Counted from the first letter of the stretch, positions 32,768-45,289 are shown. The stretch: DNA of 64,000 nucleotides from Sambucus nigra (GCA_949130495.1 OX422214.1:252716187-252780186); one strand, 5' to 3'. The notes: a model not told the origin generated them from the letters alone. Numbers and translations are program-made.

Positions 32768-34385
32768 ATACGTTTAGGAATATACCCACTGGTTTCCTTC
32801 TAACTTCTCTGCAGTTCTGATTGTTGATGTGGCTCTCCCAGTTTGCTAACTTACACTTTGTTCCAGTCTTTACGTCGACTCTTGTTTCAAGATCTTATTA
32901 CCAACACTTTCAGTGTTGTAGTGTGTAAGTGTTTGTGATGGTGCTCAAACACATGCATGCACACACTCATGCTTATTTATACAAATAGTCCTATCAAATT
33001 ACAGTTAAGATCTATATGCTGTGATTTTCAGTTTCTCTCTTCTTAAGAAATAAAAAAAACCTTATTTGACCTTTAAAATGATCCACGAATCCACGGCTAT
33101 CTTGCTCGGAAGAGGGTTCAAGATCTTAATAAATTTCAGGGGTTTTGAAAATACTTTTGAAATTAAAAACCACCAAGTGCGATTCCAACTAGGTCAAAGG
33201 TCTTGTTTCAAAAGAACTAGAAACAGAAAATGATTTTGTTGATTTTGAAGATAAAAACATTTACAGAAAATAATCAACAAAAGATTTCTCAAGGCGAGAA
33301 ACTAAGAATGTAAATCTAAGTGTAATATAACATAAAATGACCAGATCTATGATTTCTATGAAACAGAAATATAGATCTAACCTAATGTTTAAGTTGGACA
33401 CAAGATCTTAAAATCAAGAGGTTAAAAAACGAAACAACTTTCAAACCAACATAGAAAAAACTCTCAAACACTCAGGGTTAGTGTTTGGTATAAATGGTTT
33501 TAGAAAAAATGAATTAGGGTTTGAAACTGTGTTTGGACGAATTAGGGTTTCTAACTCTCTCTCTGGTTTCTCTCTCTTCTCTCTCTCCTCTCTCTCCTCT
33601 CTCTACTCAGACAAAGTGCCAAAAGTCTCTCAAAGGCTGAGGGTAAGCCTCCTTATATATGGGGTTGAGAAAGATAGAGAAGGCTACTCAAAATCAAGGG
33701 CTCGGATATGGATTTCCCAAATTGACTTTGATCCAACGGTGAGATAAAAGCGGTGGTTTAAAAGTCTTCTGATTGGATGATAAGGGTTTCACGTGGATTG
33801 GCTTCAAACAAAAGCAGAACGTTGATAACAGGGATCCAAGGGCAGATAATGAACAACAGTTTTGAGTCTTTAAAGAAACACAAATTCAACCGGTATAGGG
33901 GTGACAGGTGTAGGGTTGATAATGAACATCACACGCGTGTATGAAAATAATTACACACACACCCTATAGTCTCCAGCGGTTTCGTATCCTACCCAAATGA
34001 ACTTATATGAATAAAACTATAAAATCAGTATTTACAGAATGACCCCAAAATCCTTTTAATCTAATTTTAATTATGAAAAAATTATTTTAAAAATCATTAA
34101 AAATTCCCAAAAAATTATTAAAAATTATTTTAAGGGAAATTAACACACACAAAACACACACAAATAATTTAATGCAATATATGAGCAAAATATGAAATCC
34201 TAATGTGTGTGAGTGTTTGTGAATATACCTTTAATCAATTAAACAAGAGGAATGAAGAGTAGAGTATAGTAGAGTCTGAGGCTTTTTGGATTCTAGGGAC
34301 TGGATTCAATTTTGTCACTATTTCCAAACTAGATGAGCACTTATACAATGTAGACTCAAGTGAGCCAAGAGTATAAGGTGCTTCA
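32768..34385 (-). repeat. Copia B 3' LTR (element orientation), truncated
   Basis: It matches from about 40643 to 42240 of the other LTR. Homology stops at the outer end (32768), where sequence of the host LTR or of unknown origin begins. It contains AAATTAGGGTTT-type telobox-like motifs near 33520-33560 and the pyrimidine run at 33555-33605. Confidence 0.85.
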
Positions 34386-34397
34386 ATCTCCCCCTTT
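34379..34397 (-). other. Polypurine tract of copia B
   Basis: The minus strand reads AAAGGGGGAGAT directly before the LTR start TGAAGCACC. This is a canonical Sirevirus-like primer for plus-strand synthesis. Confidence 0.8.
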
Positions 34398-35121
34398 GGA
34401 AATATGAGACAAAATCTCCTTTTAGTTATCTAGGACTCGTAGGGCAATAAAGAGATAAGGAAAAACTTATTCCTATACAAAAATTCTATCTACCCATTTC
34501 CTAGAAAAGAAAATTACATAACTCAACTAATTACAAATCAATACCCTAAATGCATCAATGGTACAAATTCTTGCAAAGAATACTAAGATCAAGCATTTTA
34601 GAAATATGTACAAAAAATGAACTCATAAGACTCAAATTTCTCCCTTATTTTGTCTCAAATGGACAAAGGGAAAAAAAATATGCAAGTCAAGGAGTTTATT
34701 CAGCACAAACCATTCCTATCGATTTACGCAAAGCAATAAATCTATTGTAATCCAAAGGTTTGGTAAACATGTCTGCAAGTTTCAAATCATTAGGAAGATA
34801 ATTTATTTCTAATTCCTTAGTCTCAACTAATTCGCGTATGAAATGATGTCTAATTTTTATATGTTTAGTTCGCGAGTGTTGAACAGGATTTTTAGAGATA
34901 TTGATCGCGCTTAGATTGTCACAATAGAGATGTAATTGTTCTTATTGAATACCATATTCACTTAGCATTTTCTTAAGCTAAAGTAATTGGGCACAGCAAC
35001 TTCCAGCGACTATGTATTAGATTCAACTGTTGATAAAGAGGTGCAGTTTTATTTCTTACTGCTCCAACCTACCAGATTATTACCTATATAGTAACATGCT
35101 CCTGATATGATCTTACTATCA
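34398..35121 (-). pseudogene. pol: Copia B RNase H remnant and 3' non-coding sequence
   Basis: Frame-shifted remnants of the RNase H C-terminus are recognisable between about 34690 and 35121 by comparison with copia A. They include the region before the terminal TKP motif, but no frame stays open. The rest is non-coding up to the polypurine tract. Confidence 0.55.
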
Positions 35122-36184
35122 TCACCCTGCCCAATCGGCATCAGTGTATCTTATTATAGTGTTAGGTGTATCGTTGGTGTACCAAAGTCCTAAATTTAGA
35201 GTGCCTTTTATGTATTTTATGATTCTTTTAACACAAACTAAATGGATCTCTTTAGGATTGTTTTGATAACGGGCACACACGCAAACAGCGTACATAATAT
35301 CAGGACGCGAGGCAGTAAGGTATAGTAAAGCTCCTATCATACTACGATAGAGACTAAGATCTATGGATTTACCATTCTCATCCTTAGATAGTTTGACCGT
35401 AGTACTCATGGGAATTTTAGCATCTTTTAAACTCTCAAGGCCGAATTTTTTAACAATATCTAAGGCATATTTCAATTGCGAAACAAATAATCCTTCAAAA
35501 TTCTGTTTGACTTGAAGACCTAAGAAAAATTGGAACTCCCCCATAAGAGACATCTGAAATTCTTTATGCATAATTTCAGAGAAAGATTTAACTTCTGAGG
35601 GAGATGTTGATCCAAATATGATATCGTCAATGTAAACTTGAGCTATAATAATATGTTTGTCAAAATGTTTGACAAAAAGGGTTTGATCATTTCCACCACT
35701 CTTAAAACCTTTGTCTAAGAGAAAATTGAAAAGGTGCTCATACCAGGCTCTTAGCACTCTTTTTAGGCCATACAAAACCTTTTTAAAACGAAAAGTGTGA
35801 TTTGGATATTGAGGGTCAATGAAACCTTTTGGTTGTTCTACATAGGTCTCCTCGTTCAATATTCCATTAAGGAAGGCCGATTTGACCTCCATTTGGTAAA
35901 GGGTCAAATGTAAGAAACAAGTTATGGCAAAGAGAATACGAACAGATTCTAATCGAGTAACAGGAGCAAAAGTCTCGTTAAAATCTATTCCTTCAATTTG
36001 AGAGTATCCTTGAGAAACTAATCTGGCTTTATTTCTAATGATTATCCCACTTTCATCAGATTTATCTTTAAATATCCAACGTGTGCCAATAACCTTTTTG
36101 TGATTAGGCCTAGGTACAAGATACCAAACATCATGAATGAAAAATTGAAAATTTTCTTCCTACATTGCAGAAATCCAATGAGGA
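35122..36184 (-). pseudogene. pol: Copia B reverse transcriptase and RNase H start
   Basis: The clean frame 35122-35907 holds SAFLNGILNEE, YGLKRVLRAWYEHL, the RT catalytic motif YIDDIIFGS and LYLTASRPDIMYAV, and ends at YTDADW. The same frame extends upstream through GTRWIFKDKSDESG, LVSQGYSQIEG and ETFAPVTRLESVR to a TAG near 36160, where the family has Gln. The catalytic residues are intact. Confidence 0.85.
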
Positions 36185-36368
36185 TCATTCAATGCATCAT
36201 TTACATTATTTGGTTCCACAAGGGAAACAAAACATGCATAATGAGCATAGTTTCTTAATTGAGATCTTGTACGCACAGGCTCACTAGGGTTACCAACAAC
36301 GTTATCTATGGGATGGTATTTAGAAACCCAGTTAGGTACTTCAGGTGTCTCAATTGGTAAAGAATCAT

Positions 36369-37325
36369 CTATTTCTGGAGAGTCTTTTTTAAAAAAATTA
36401 TAGACTCTTCCACAATAGTTGGTTCACCAGTCTTACTCTCTACAGTAGTGTCACTTACAATAACGTTTACGGATTCCACTAAGGTCTTAGTACAAAGATT
36501 ATAGACACGATATGCTCTAATATTAGGAGAATATCCTAGAAAGATAGCTTTATCTCCACGAGTCTCAAATTTGGATAAGTGTTCTCTATCTTTCCAGACA
36601 TAAAACGTACTACCAAAGGTTCTAAGGTATTTAAGATTGGGCTTTTTCCCATAACATAGTTCGTAAGGAGTTTGTTTAGAATTCTTTCTAAGATAGACCC
36701 TATTGATAATGTGACAAGTAGTACGAATAGATTCTACCCAAAAATACTTAGGTAAAGTCTTGGCATGAATCATAACATGTGCCATCTCTTGAAGGGTACG
36801 ATTCTTTCTCTCAGCAATACCATTTTGTTGAGGAATCTTAGGAGCACTAAATTCATGTTTATAACCATTATAGTCACAATACTCTATTACACCAGTATCT
36901 ATGAATTCTCCACCTCTATCACTATGAATTCTATTTACTTAAGTGTCTTTCTCATTTTCAATTCGAAGTAAAATCTTCAAAAAAGTTTGGAAAGTGTCAG
37001 ACTTTTGTTTTAAGAAAGCTACCCAAGTAAATCTGGTGAAGTCATCAACCATAACAAGAATAAAATTGTGTCCACAGAGACTAACAGTTCGAGAGGGACC
37101 CATTAGGTCCATATGGATGAGCTCTAAGGGTTTAGAGGTAAGGATATCTTTGACTTTCTTATGAGGTGCCTTAATAATTTTTCCTTCCTGACATGATCCA
37201 CAGATAATATTAGAAACAGACTTGATCGTAGGAATACCTCTAACTATTTCTTGAGAAGATAATCTACTAAGATTTTCGTAATTTATGTGACCCATTCGAT
37301 TATGCCATATCTCATTGTCATCCAT
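36369..37325 (-). pseudogene. pol: Copia B integrase
   Basis: It includes the pre-integrase motif WHNRMGHINYENL and CGSC, then the core with HMDLMGP, HSDRGGEF and NGIAERKNR, so the D, D and E positions are all retained. A TAA at 36939-36941 interrupts the frame just before the second Asp motif at a family Gln codon. The part 36369-36785 is the integrase C-terminal half. A frameshift in an A-run near 36395 separates it from RT. Confidence 0.85.
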
Positions 37326-37541
37326 TTTGGCAATGTTACAGACCTCAGTACTGCTCTGGACAGTATAACAATTGTCAGGAGTTCTGAGTCCTGTAATTTT
37401 GCACTCACCTTTTTCATTTAAAATTTTGTAATTATTCTTTGAAAAGGTGACAGTATGATTTGAGTCATAAAATTGCGAGATACTAAGTAGATTAGCCTTA
37501 AGACTTTTTACTAGAAGAACATTTTCAAGTAAAGGTAAGCC
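37326..37541 (-). pseudogene. pol: Copia B protease-integrase linker
   Basis: This sequence corresponds to the LENVLLVKSLKANLLSISQ region and a variable stretch. It is in the same frame as both neighbours, but carries a stop at 37542-37544 and lacks any start of its own. Confidence 0.6.
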
Positions 37542-38171
37542 TTATTCTTGGAGTGTTACTTTACCAATGATTTGAGATGATACACCATCACCAAAAATAA
37601 CTTTCCCTCCAGCAAAGCTGGTTTTATTCAAAAGTTTGGTATCATCCCCAGTCATATGCTTTGAACATCCAGAGTCTAAATACCAACCAGAGGGAGTGTG
37701 TTCAGCTTTTAAAGCAGTAATCACAATGTTACACTTCATCTGGGAAAATAGCTCATATTTTCTAAGACAAATAGTTCTTGTTTTCATTTTGCGCTTATTT
37801 GCTCTCATTTGATAAAATTTGCGAGCATTAGATTTCTGTTGAAAAATTTTGCGCTTAAGGTTGAATTTTATGGAAAGTGTGAGCATTTGTTTTAGAAAAG
37901 TGTCTAGGAATACTTCTTGGAAATGATCTTTTAGGTTTGGTCTTTTTTTTCTATAGTTAGAGTTTTTGTCTGGTTGTCTAGGCAGAACATAATTGTTATG
38001 ACTTCTCCTAGAATAGTTTAAGTTTTGGTACACAGGAGTATTGTAGACAAGGTTGACTAAATGTCTAGAGTAGCAACCTTCAATAGAATGACCGTATAAG
38101 TCACAGCATGAGCAATATAAATTTCTTGAAGTTGATATCTCCTTAGGAAAGTTTCTAAACATAGGCTTCAT
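37542..38171 (-). pseudogene. pol: Copia B hinge with second CCHC and aspartic protease
   Basis: It starts with an intact second zinc knuckle CSCCDLYGHSIEGC, then a basic linker, and the protease signature YLDSGCSKHMTGD and FGDGVSSQIIG. The Asp is kept. Length and order match the same region of copia A. It is offset by a frameshift from the hinge fragment to its right. Confidence 0.83.
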
Positions 38172-38608
38172 GGAATTTTGGAGTTGAACCTTATTCCTAG
38201 GGAGTACAGTTTGAAAGGTAGAATCACTCTTCCTAATCGAGGGGCAGGCATATTTAGCCTAGATGGACTTTCACACTTAGAGCAACTTGATTCCCCAATA
38301 TCAAACTTTGATTGTTTTTCATCAAACTCATTTTTCAGAGAATGAAAATTTGGGCAAATTTCTATAGGTCTTTTGCCTCCTGGCACAAACTTGATTAGTT
38401 CAAAGTTTTTAGTTTTTGTCTTCAAATTTGGGCAAACCCCTATTCTAGTTCGATCATCAGAATTGGTTTTTGAATCATCAACAAAACCATCAAAATAGTT
38501 TGAATTATTTTCAAATTTTGCAATTTTTTTGAAAACTGTTGTTGTCGTCTCTTTGGATTGTTCCAATTCTATTAATGTCCCTTTATATTTTTTCTCCAGA
38601 GTTTCATT
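38168..38608 (-). pseudogene. Copia B gag-pol hinge fragment
   Basis: A charged, Asn/Lys/Phe-rich frame with no catalytic motif. It lies between the coiled-coil segment and the second knuckle. A frameshift separates it from protease. Confidence 0.5.
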
Positions 38609-39349
38609 TTATTTAATCAAATTGTTCAATTTTTTATTAAAAATTTTTACTTCAGTTTCATGAGTTAGACATTGGGTAGTATACTCTTCAGCGTTAAGTT
38701 TGACCATCAGACTTAGGTCTTCTAGTTTCCTAGTGAGATCTTTCACTATCTTCTCTAGTCTAGTGCTTTTCTTGAGAGTTTTCGCATAAAGTGTGTGAAT
38801 GTTAGGGAGGTCTTCAGTGTCCGAATCACAAAGTGTAGTGTGTGAAATTACCCCTAAGGATTCATTTCTTAAACTCACACACACATTGACATCGTCATTA
38901 TCGCTTTCCCTTTGACTCACACACCCCGTGGTAGAACTAGCATTATTCTCAAAAATTAAAGCATCTAAACCAGTAGCAGCATGATTCCTAACAACAGTAG
39001 TAGAGCTATTATCATCATTCTCATACATAGGCATATCATCATTATAGATTATCTTAGCAAAGAAAGGCATGCAAGGATAAAAAACATCAGATAATTCAGG
39101 TTCCTCATTTTCAGAATAACTTAAATAATCCCATGTTTTGCAAATGTTGGCCCTAGTATGTTTATTAGACGTGTTCAATTTTACTCTATAGTCTTGTGCA
39201 ATATGTCCTAATTTTCCACATCTAAAACATTCAATTTTCTTGAAGTCTTTGATTGGTCTCATGTCCTTGTGATATTTTTCTTGACCTTTCTCATGAGGTT
39301 TGTTGTTAGACTGAGTTGGATAATTTGGCTTGCCTTGTCTATTTTCCAT
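38609..39349 (-). pseudogene. gag: Copia B gag C-terminus with CCHC and coiled coil
   Basis: It begins with a zinc knuckle CFRCGKLGHIAQDY in which the last Cys is Tyr (TGT to TAT). A long acidic, Asn/Asp-rich stretch follows, then a Leu/Lys/Glu-rich coiled-coil segment (TLKKSTRLEKIVKDLTRKLE). The first knuckle is probably non-functional. Confidence 0.7.
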
Positions 39350-40191
39350 TTATTTCTAAATTTGACAATTTTCTTAAACTGTTTTGACATCAAGGAAATT
39401 TGATTATCCAAACTATCTATGTCACATTCCTCATCAGAGTCATCAGTGGGAATAGTAAACCTAGGTTTCATTAGTTTAGAAGAAAAACTCAAATTGGAAC
39501 TAGTCTGTTTCCTATGGGACTGGGTCAATTGCTTCTTAAATTCTAATTCCATCTCTACAGTTCTTTGTTTACTACTGAGTAATTCAGGAGTGAGATTTTG
39601 GTCACTCATTTCCTCAATAGCATATCTTTTGTTATCAAATTTCTATGGTAATGACCTTAGAATTTTAGAGACAATTTCATGTCTGTCATAAGTGATCCCA
39701 TTAGCATACAATTTGGTTACAATGTCAGTCAATTTCATGTAAAAGTCGTCAAAGGATTCAGAGTCTGACATAATTAGAGAGTTATACTGCTGGACTAGCA
39801 TCTATGTTTTAGCAGCCTTAACTTTAGTGTCACCTTCATGTGCAGTAATCGGTGTATCCCAAGCTTCCTTAGAAGTGGCACAAGATGAGATCCTTTTGAA
39901 CTCATATTCATTTATGGACATAAATATGGCATTCTTTCCTTTGTTATTGTTTCGAGAAGTTTTCTTATATTCTTGTGTGAATTCACTTAATGCTTTCTTA
40001 ATCCTCTCATTACTTTCTTCAGTGGCTGGTTTAGTAGGATAAGTATATCCATTTTCAATAATATCCCAGACATCATCTCCCAAAGTTCCTTATACGAAAG
40101 CAACCATTCTTATCTTCCACTAAGCAAAGTTGTTTCCATCAAAGAGAGGGGGTCTAGTCAAGTTGCCAAATCTGTCATTTTTCTCGTCCAT
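39259..40191 (-). pseudogene. gag: Copia B gag N-terminal region
   Basis: From the Met codon at 40189-40191 (MDEKNDRFGNLTRPPLF) the gag N-terminus follows, with FDGNNFA and a stop in the place of the next codon, then SKEAWDTPITAHEG and RHEIVSKILRSLP motifs of the copia gag family. Stops and one frameshift break it into the open pieces 39802-40083 and 39259-39609. The equivalent gag in copia A is nearly intact. Confidence 0.75.
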
Positions 40192-40248
40192 TGTTTGATT
40201 TCAAGAAAATAATTTCAGAAACACAAGATCTTTTAAAAAAAATCCAAA

Positions 40249-40260
40249 GCTCTCATACCA
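40249..40260 (-). other. Primer-binding site of copia B
   Basis: The minus strand reads TGGTATGAGAGC, one base different from the initiator tRNA-Met site TGGTATCAGAGC, two bases inside the LTR. Confidence 0.8.
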
Positions 40261-40262
40261 AT

Positions 40263-42240
40263 TGAAAAAACTGTTACTAAAGCCATTTAGTACAAGATTA
40301 AACTATTTAAGTAACTCTGAACTGTTTTTTGAGGAAACCCTTTTCTTTAAATCAAATTAGGTTAATCACAAGATGTGTTTAATAAAATATGCACGAGATC
40401 AGTTCAAGATTTGTTAACGAGTTTTGAAAACAAAAATGAGACAGTTATAAATCAGTACACTATTAAGAATGAGATGAGGAGATGTAGAAAGATTAATGAC
40501 AAGAGATTTTTAACGTGGTAAAACCTCACCCGACTAAGGAAACATCCGCGGTGACTTCTAAGTCACAAACTAAAAATCCACTCAAACAAAATATATCAGT
40601 TACAAACTATATAACACACATGCACACAAATCAGTCCTATACAAGTTTAGGAATATACCCACTGGTTTCCTTCTAACTTCTCTGCAATTCTGATTATTGA
40701 TGTGGCTCTCCCAGTTCGCTAACTTCCACTGTGTTCCAGTCTTTACGTCGACTCTTGTTTAAAGATATTATTACCAAAACTTTCAGTGTTGTAGTGTGTA
40801 AGTGCTTGTGATGGTGATCTAACACATGCATGCACACACTCACGCTTATTTATACAAACAGTCCTATCAAATTATAGTTAAGGTCTATATGTTGTGATTT
40901 TCAGTTTCTCTCTTCTTAGGAAACAAAAAAAAAACTTATTTGACCTTTAAAATGATCCAAGAATCCATGGCTATCTTGCTCGGAAGACGATTCAAGATCT
41001 TAATCAATTTCAGGGGTTGTGAAAATACTTTTGAAATTGAAAACCACCAAGTGCGATTCCAACTAGGTTAAAGGTCTTGTTTCAAAAGAACTAGAAACAG
41101 AAAATGATTTTGTTGATTTTGAAGATAAAAACATTTACAGAAAATAATCAACAAAATATTTCTCAAGACAAGAAACTAAGAATCCCGATCTAAGTGTAAT
41201 ATAACATAAAATGACTAGATCTATGATGTCTATGAAACAGAAATATAGATCTAACCTAATGTTTAAGTTGGACACAAGATCTTAAAACCAAGAGGTTAAA
41301 CCACGAAACATCTTTCAAACCAACACAGAAAAAACTCTTAAACACTCAGGGTTGGTGTTTGGTATAAATGGTCTTAGAAAAAATGAATTAGGGTTTGAAA
41401 CTGTGTTTGGACGAATTAGGGTTTCTAACTCTCTCTTTGGTTTCTCTCTATTCTCTCTCTTATCTCTTCTCTCTCTACTCAGACTAAGTGCCAAAAGTCT
41501 CTCAAAGGCTGAGGGTAAGCCTCCTTATATAAGGGGTTGAGAAGGATCGAGAAGGATACTCAAAATCAAGGGGTGGGATATGGTCTTCCAAAATTGTCTT
41601 TGATCCAACGGTGAGATAAAAGCGGTGGTTTAAAAAGCTTTTGATTGGATGATAAGGGTTTCACATGGATTGGCTTCAAACTCATGCAGAGCGTTGATAA
41701 CAGCGATTCAAGGGGTTTTGGGCTTTAAAGAAACACAAATCATATCGTTATAAGGGTGACAGGTGAAAGGCTGATAACGAACCTCACACGCGTGTATGAA
41801 AATAATTACACACACGCCCTATTGTCTCTAGCGATTTCGGATCCTACTCAAATGAACTTATGTGAATAAAACCATAAAATCTGTATTTACAGAATGCCTC
41901 CAAAAGCTTTTTAATCCAATTTTAATTATGAAAAAATTATTTTAAAAATCATTAAAAATTCCCAAAAAATTATTAAAAATTATTTTAAGGGAAATTAACA
42001 CACACAAAACACATACAAATAATTTAATGCAATATATGAGAAAAATATGTAATCCTAATGTGTGTGAGTGTTTGTAAATATACCTTTAATTAATTAAACA
42101 AGAGGAATGAAGAGTAGAGTAGAGTAGAGTCTGAGGCTTTTTGGATTCTAGGGAATGGACTCAATTTTGTCACTATTTCCAAACTAGATGAGCACTTATA
42201 CAATGTAGACTCAAGTGAGTCAAGAGTATAAGGTGCTTCA
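40263..42240 (-). repeat. Copia B 5' LTR (element orientation)
   Basis: 1978 bp; plus strand begins TGAAAAAACTG and ends GGTGCTTCA. Its inner 380 bases have no partner in the truncated left LTR. Confidence 0.87.
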
Positions 42241-43168
42241 AATTATATATGGACTTACGATATTAAGTGTGAATAATGATTTCATAACTAGTGAAATTTA
42301 TTACGAACAAATTAAGTGATATTTATTGTGAATATCAAATTAATAACTAGTGAGATTTAATTATAATTGAGAATTATAATTTTTAAGTGGAGATGAAAGT
42401 TGATTGTATAAAATATGCGTAACACCAGGTAGTTTGTGGACCAATATTTATATGGAGACTAGTTAGGTAGGGTAGAATAACTAGGAGAGTTAAGAGCATA
42501 CGTTAGGTGAGCACTATAGTTGAGAGGTGAGGGGTATCTCATGCGAGTGCGACACTAGCTTAAATATTGAAAGTTGTACTACATATTTATTAATGCATCT
42601 TAATTACTTGTAAATATTTTTAAAAGGTTATGGGCTATAACCTGTGTCTAATTATTTTTCAAAAACTTTTAGGTATCTAGCCATAGGGATGCCATTGATG
42701 ATTAATCTTTCTAGGACATGAAGTTGCAACTTATGTGGAGGCTTGAAGGTCACTAAGTAGCCGCTTCGCTTATTGTATTCTAGAATATGTTCTTTACTTC
42801 AGTAATCATTTGGGCGAGTTTCTCCTTTATTTCAAGACTTGGTTACTTTAATTGATTATTTTATTCAGATGATGTTTTAGATATTAATGATCGACGGTTT
42901 ATTCGGTGTTTGGTTTTATTATATGATGTTTAGACTTCCTTATTGGCGTGAATAGTTTGGTTAAATTTTATTTCCCCATTGGTTTAAGTTAATGTTTACT
43001 TGTAGGCTTTTAATGAAAGATAAAATTTGGCGTCTACTTATTTAATTAATAGGTGGTTAGTATTTTATAATGCTTCTGACAGTGATGTTAAGAATGAACC
43101 AGATGTGATTCCTATTTTATTTTAGTAGAGGACTTTTCACCCTTTATTAAAATAGGTGGGGTGTCACA
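42241..43168 (+). repeat. Solo LTR, right part
   Basis: It continues the solo LTR after copia B. It carries the family blocks TTGAGAGGTGAGGGGTATCTC, the GTGCGACAC-like motif, TTTTAGGTATCTAGCCATAG, and ends GGGGTGTCACA. Confidence 0.75.
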
Positions 43169-43458
43169 TTTGCCTCGTCATGGGCTTCCATAGTCACTTC
43201 AGTATCTTTTTTGTTTAAGTGAAAGTAACCTCTTCATGGGTTTTATATAAATTGGATATTTCGTCCATAACCTCTTTTGGAGAATTATGAGGGAAAAGTT
43301 TTTCATTTGATCTCCGCTTCTAGGGAGATGGAGCTTTGGGACCTATAGGGCTACCATGCTCTTAGCATGAAACTATTTCATTTGTTGCTAAAATATATGT
43401 TTCTCTCGCTGGAACATCAATTCTAGCAAGCCGCGAGCATATGGGACTTGGTCACTGC

Positions 43459-43903
43459 TGTGGGGACCCATTTATTATGGTCAATGGGAGTAGTCGAACA
43501 GGCCCAAGCCGCTTAAGGAGCTGCCCGCTTCAAATTAAATATTCGACCAGGAAACGTGTATTTAATATATAATAAAACACTTAAGGATATATTCAAGTCA
43601 ACCTCCAAGAATCTCAGTAGAGATATTCAGGTGGTCCATTCTATATCCAACGTGACAATTAAGTACATTATGTCATTCAACCTCAACGAAAACGAGGTCG
43701 ATAAATTGTACACGCTGACCCGGGGCAAAGGGATTGAAACTTGACATTTTGAGAGACACTTAATAAGAACAAGTAACCTCTCTGTGGACGTAGGAAAGTT
43801 ACCGAACCCCGTATATCATTGTTATGAGTGTGATTTCTTTTACTTTCTACTCTTTGCGATTATTTTCGTGGATTCCATTATTGTGATATTTTCTGCACTC
43901 ACA
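43459..43903 (+). repeat. Probable Tat-type 5' LTR
   Basis: The 3' boundary is well supported: CTCACA followed two bases later by TGGCGCCATCTCTGGG, the typical primer site of Tat-lineage gypsy elements. The 5' boundary (TGTGGGGACCC) is a guess from the TG start. The 3' partner is not in the window. Confidence 0.45.
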
Positions 43904-43905
43904 AT

Positions 43906-43921
43906 TGGCGCCATCTCTGGG
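43906..43921 (+). other. Tat primer-binding site
   Basis: TGGCGCCATCTCTGGG begins two bases after the LTR end. The TGGCGCC core matches the site used in Tat elements, usually ascribed to a tRNA-Asp-like primer; the exact tRNA cannot be fixed here. Confidence 0.6.
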
Positions 43922-44559
43922 AAACAAAATTTATTCCTATAAAAACATTCATTACCAGAAAGCCCGCAATGTCTCACCACAACAACAACATCCCCAAAGT
44001 CAGTGACATCTAAGAAGACCCAATTCCTCCTAGGGTCAAGTCTGAAATTCGCCAGTATACAAACACCAGGTTTCGCCAGGATAGGCAACCCTCTAAAGAA
44101 ATCCAGGGGCCACACAGGTCTACCTAGATTTCTAGGTTGGTCGATGCTTATGAAACCATACTTCATGAATAAGAAGATTACATGCGCCTCCAAGTAGAAG
44201 AAAATGCTTGCCTACAGAGGTGATTCGAAAGAATGGAGAGAGGCCTCCATAGAGAAACTGGAAAACGTCATAATAGGAATCATAGTTTTAAGGCGAGAAA
44301 CACTCACAATCGATGGAGGAGCTCCTGGCGTGACTAGGAGAGAACTAAATGTGGTAAGTCAGAGCGTGGACGATCAGAGCGTGGTCAGTAAGAAAGATGC
44401 CACAAAAGTAATGATCATAAGAACGAGGACATAAGGATTTTGGTATGCAAGGAGATGGACCAACATCAAGCCATCCAAGGAGCCTGATCCACCAGAGAGC
44501 TATCCAGTAGATATCTCAACACTTACATCAAGTCCCCTTTTTTAAGGACAATCGAGCAA
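43922..44559 (+). pseudogene. gag: Tat gag leader and N-terminal region
   Basis: Short open frames (44003-44197, 44204-44434) lie in the leader-to-gag region. No domain is recognised. 44204-44434 may be the decayed N-terminus of gag because it is plus strand, charged and adjacent to the capsid domain. Confidence 0.3.
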
Positions 44560-45160
44560 GAGAAGCCCCCGAAAAAATTTATTATCCCAAGGTTTAAGGT
44601 CTACGATGGAAGATAGAACCAATAGACCATGTCATACAAGATTGACAAGCAATGACCTTATAGAGTCACAATGATGCACTTATGTACAAAATTTTCCCTT
44701 CTAGCCTACATGATGTATCATAAAATTAGTTTAAGAGGCTTCCTCACAGGTCGATCAGAAATTTTGCAGCTCTGGCAGAGGCTTTTACGGCACGATTCAT
44801 AAGCATCATCTCCCATACCAAGTGGATGGATGCATTGCTTACGATAAAGAAGATGCCACGGAAGAACCTCCTAGACTACGCTAAAAGGTATTGGGAAGTT
44901 TTTAATAATATCGAGGATTGCTCAGAGCAGGTTATCGTAGCATCCTTCAAAATCGGTTTGTCGACCACCTCTTTGCTACACCAATCCCTTACTAAGAAAG
45001 AGGCCAGCACCATCGACAATATTATGACTCGTATCGAGAAGTATGTCAAGGTAGAAGACGTGGTTCATCCTAATGGAGAGTATAAAGGTTCGACAAAGGA
45101 AAACAAGGCAATAGAGAAGAACAACACCCATAAGAAGGGAAATAATAACTAGGGCAAGAA
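44560..45160 (+). pseudogene. gag: Tat gag capsid domain
   Basis: Decayed retrotransposon gag capsid domain. The open part from 44826 has LLTIKKMPRKNLLDYAKRYW and then IVASFKIGLSTTSLLHQSL, matching the conserved Tat gag pattern. Upstream the same domain is traceable in shifted frames around FPSSL and FISIISHTKW. Stops and frameshifts prevent a complete reading. Confidence 0.65.
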
Positions 45161-45289
45161 TGGATTCAAAATGGGAATAAGACTGACCCCTCCAAAGCTT
45201 TTTAAGCTGTTAACACAGTCTTCCAGGAACCTATTTACAAGATTCTCAGTAAGATCAAAGATGAGTCGTTCATCAAATGTCCCAAAAAT

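Larger units (their letters stand above)
32768..42240 (-). mobile_element. Sirevirus-like Ty1/copia retrotransposon B (5'-LTR-complete, 3' LTR truncated)
   Basis: A minus-strand copia element with LTRs at 32768-34385 and 40263-42240. A PBS with one mismatch to the initiator tRNA-Met site and the polypurine tract AAAGGGGGAGATTG are both in place. Order in element orientation is gag, hinge with second CCHC, protease, integrase, RT, RNase H. The left LTR lacks about 380 bases at its outer end, so no target duplication can be confirmed. Several frameshifts and nonsense codons make it more decayed than copia A, but the RT YIDD and all three integrase catalytic positions survive. Confidence 0.88.
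31596..43168 (+). mobile_element. Chromovirus solo LTR split by copia B
   Basis: It starts TGTAACACCC at 31596 and ends GGGGTGTCACA at 43168. The flanks TTTGT and TTTGC differ by one transition, consistent with an old 5-bp duplication. Excluding copia B (32768-42240) about 2.1 kb of LTR remains. There is no internal chromovirus sequence, so it is a solo LTR left by recombination. Confidence 0.75.
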
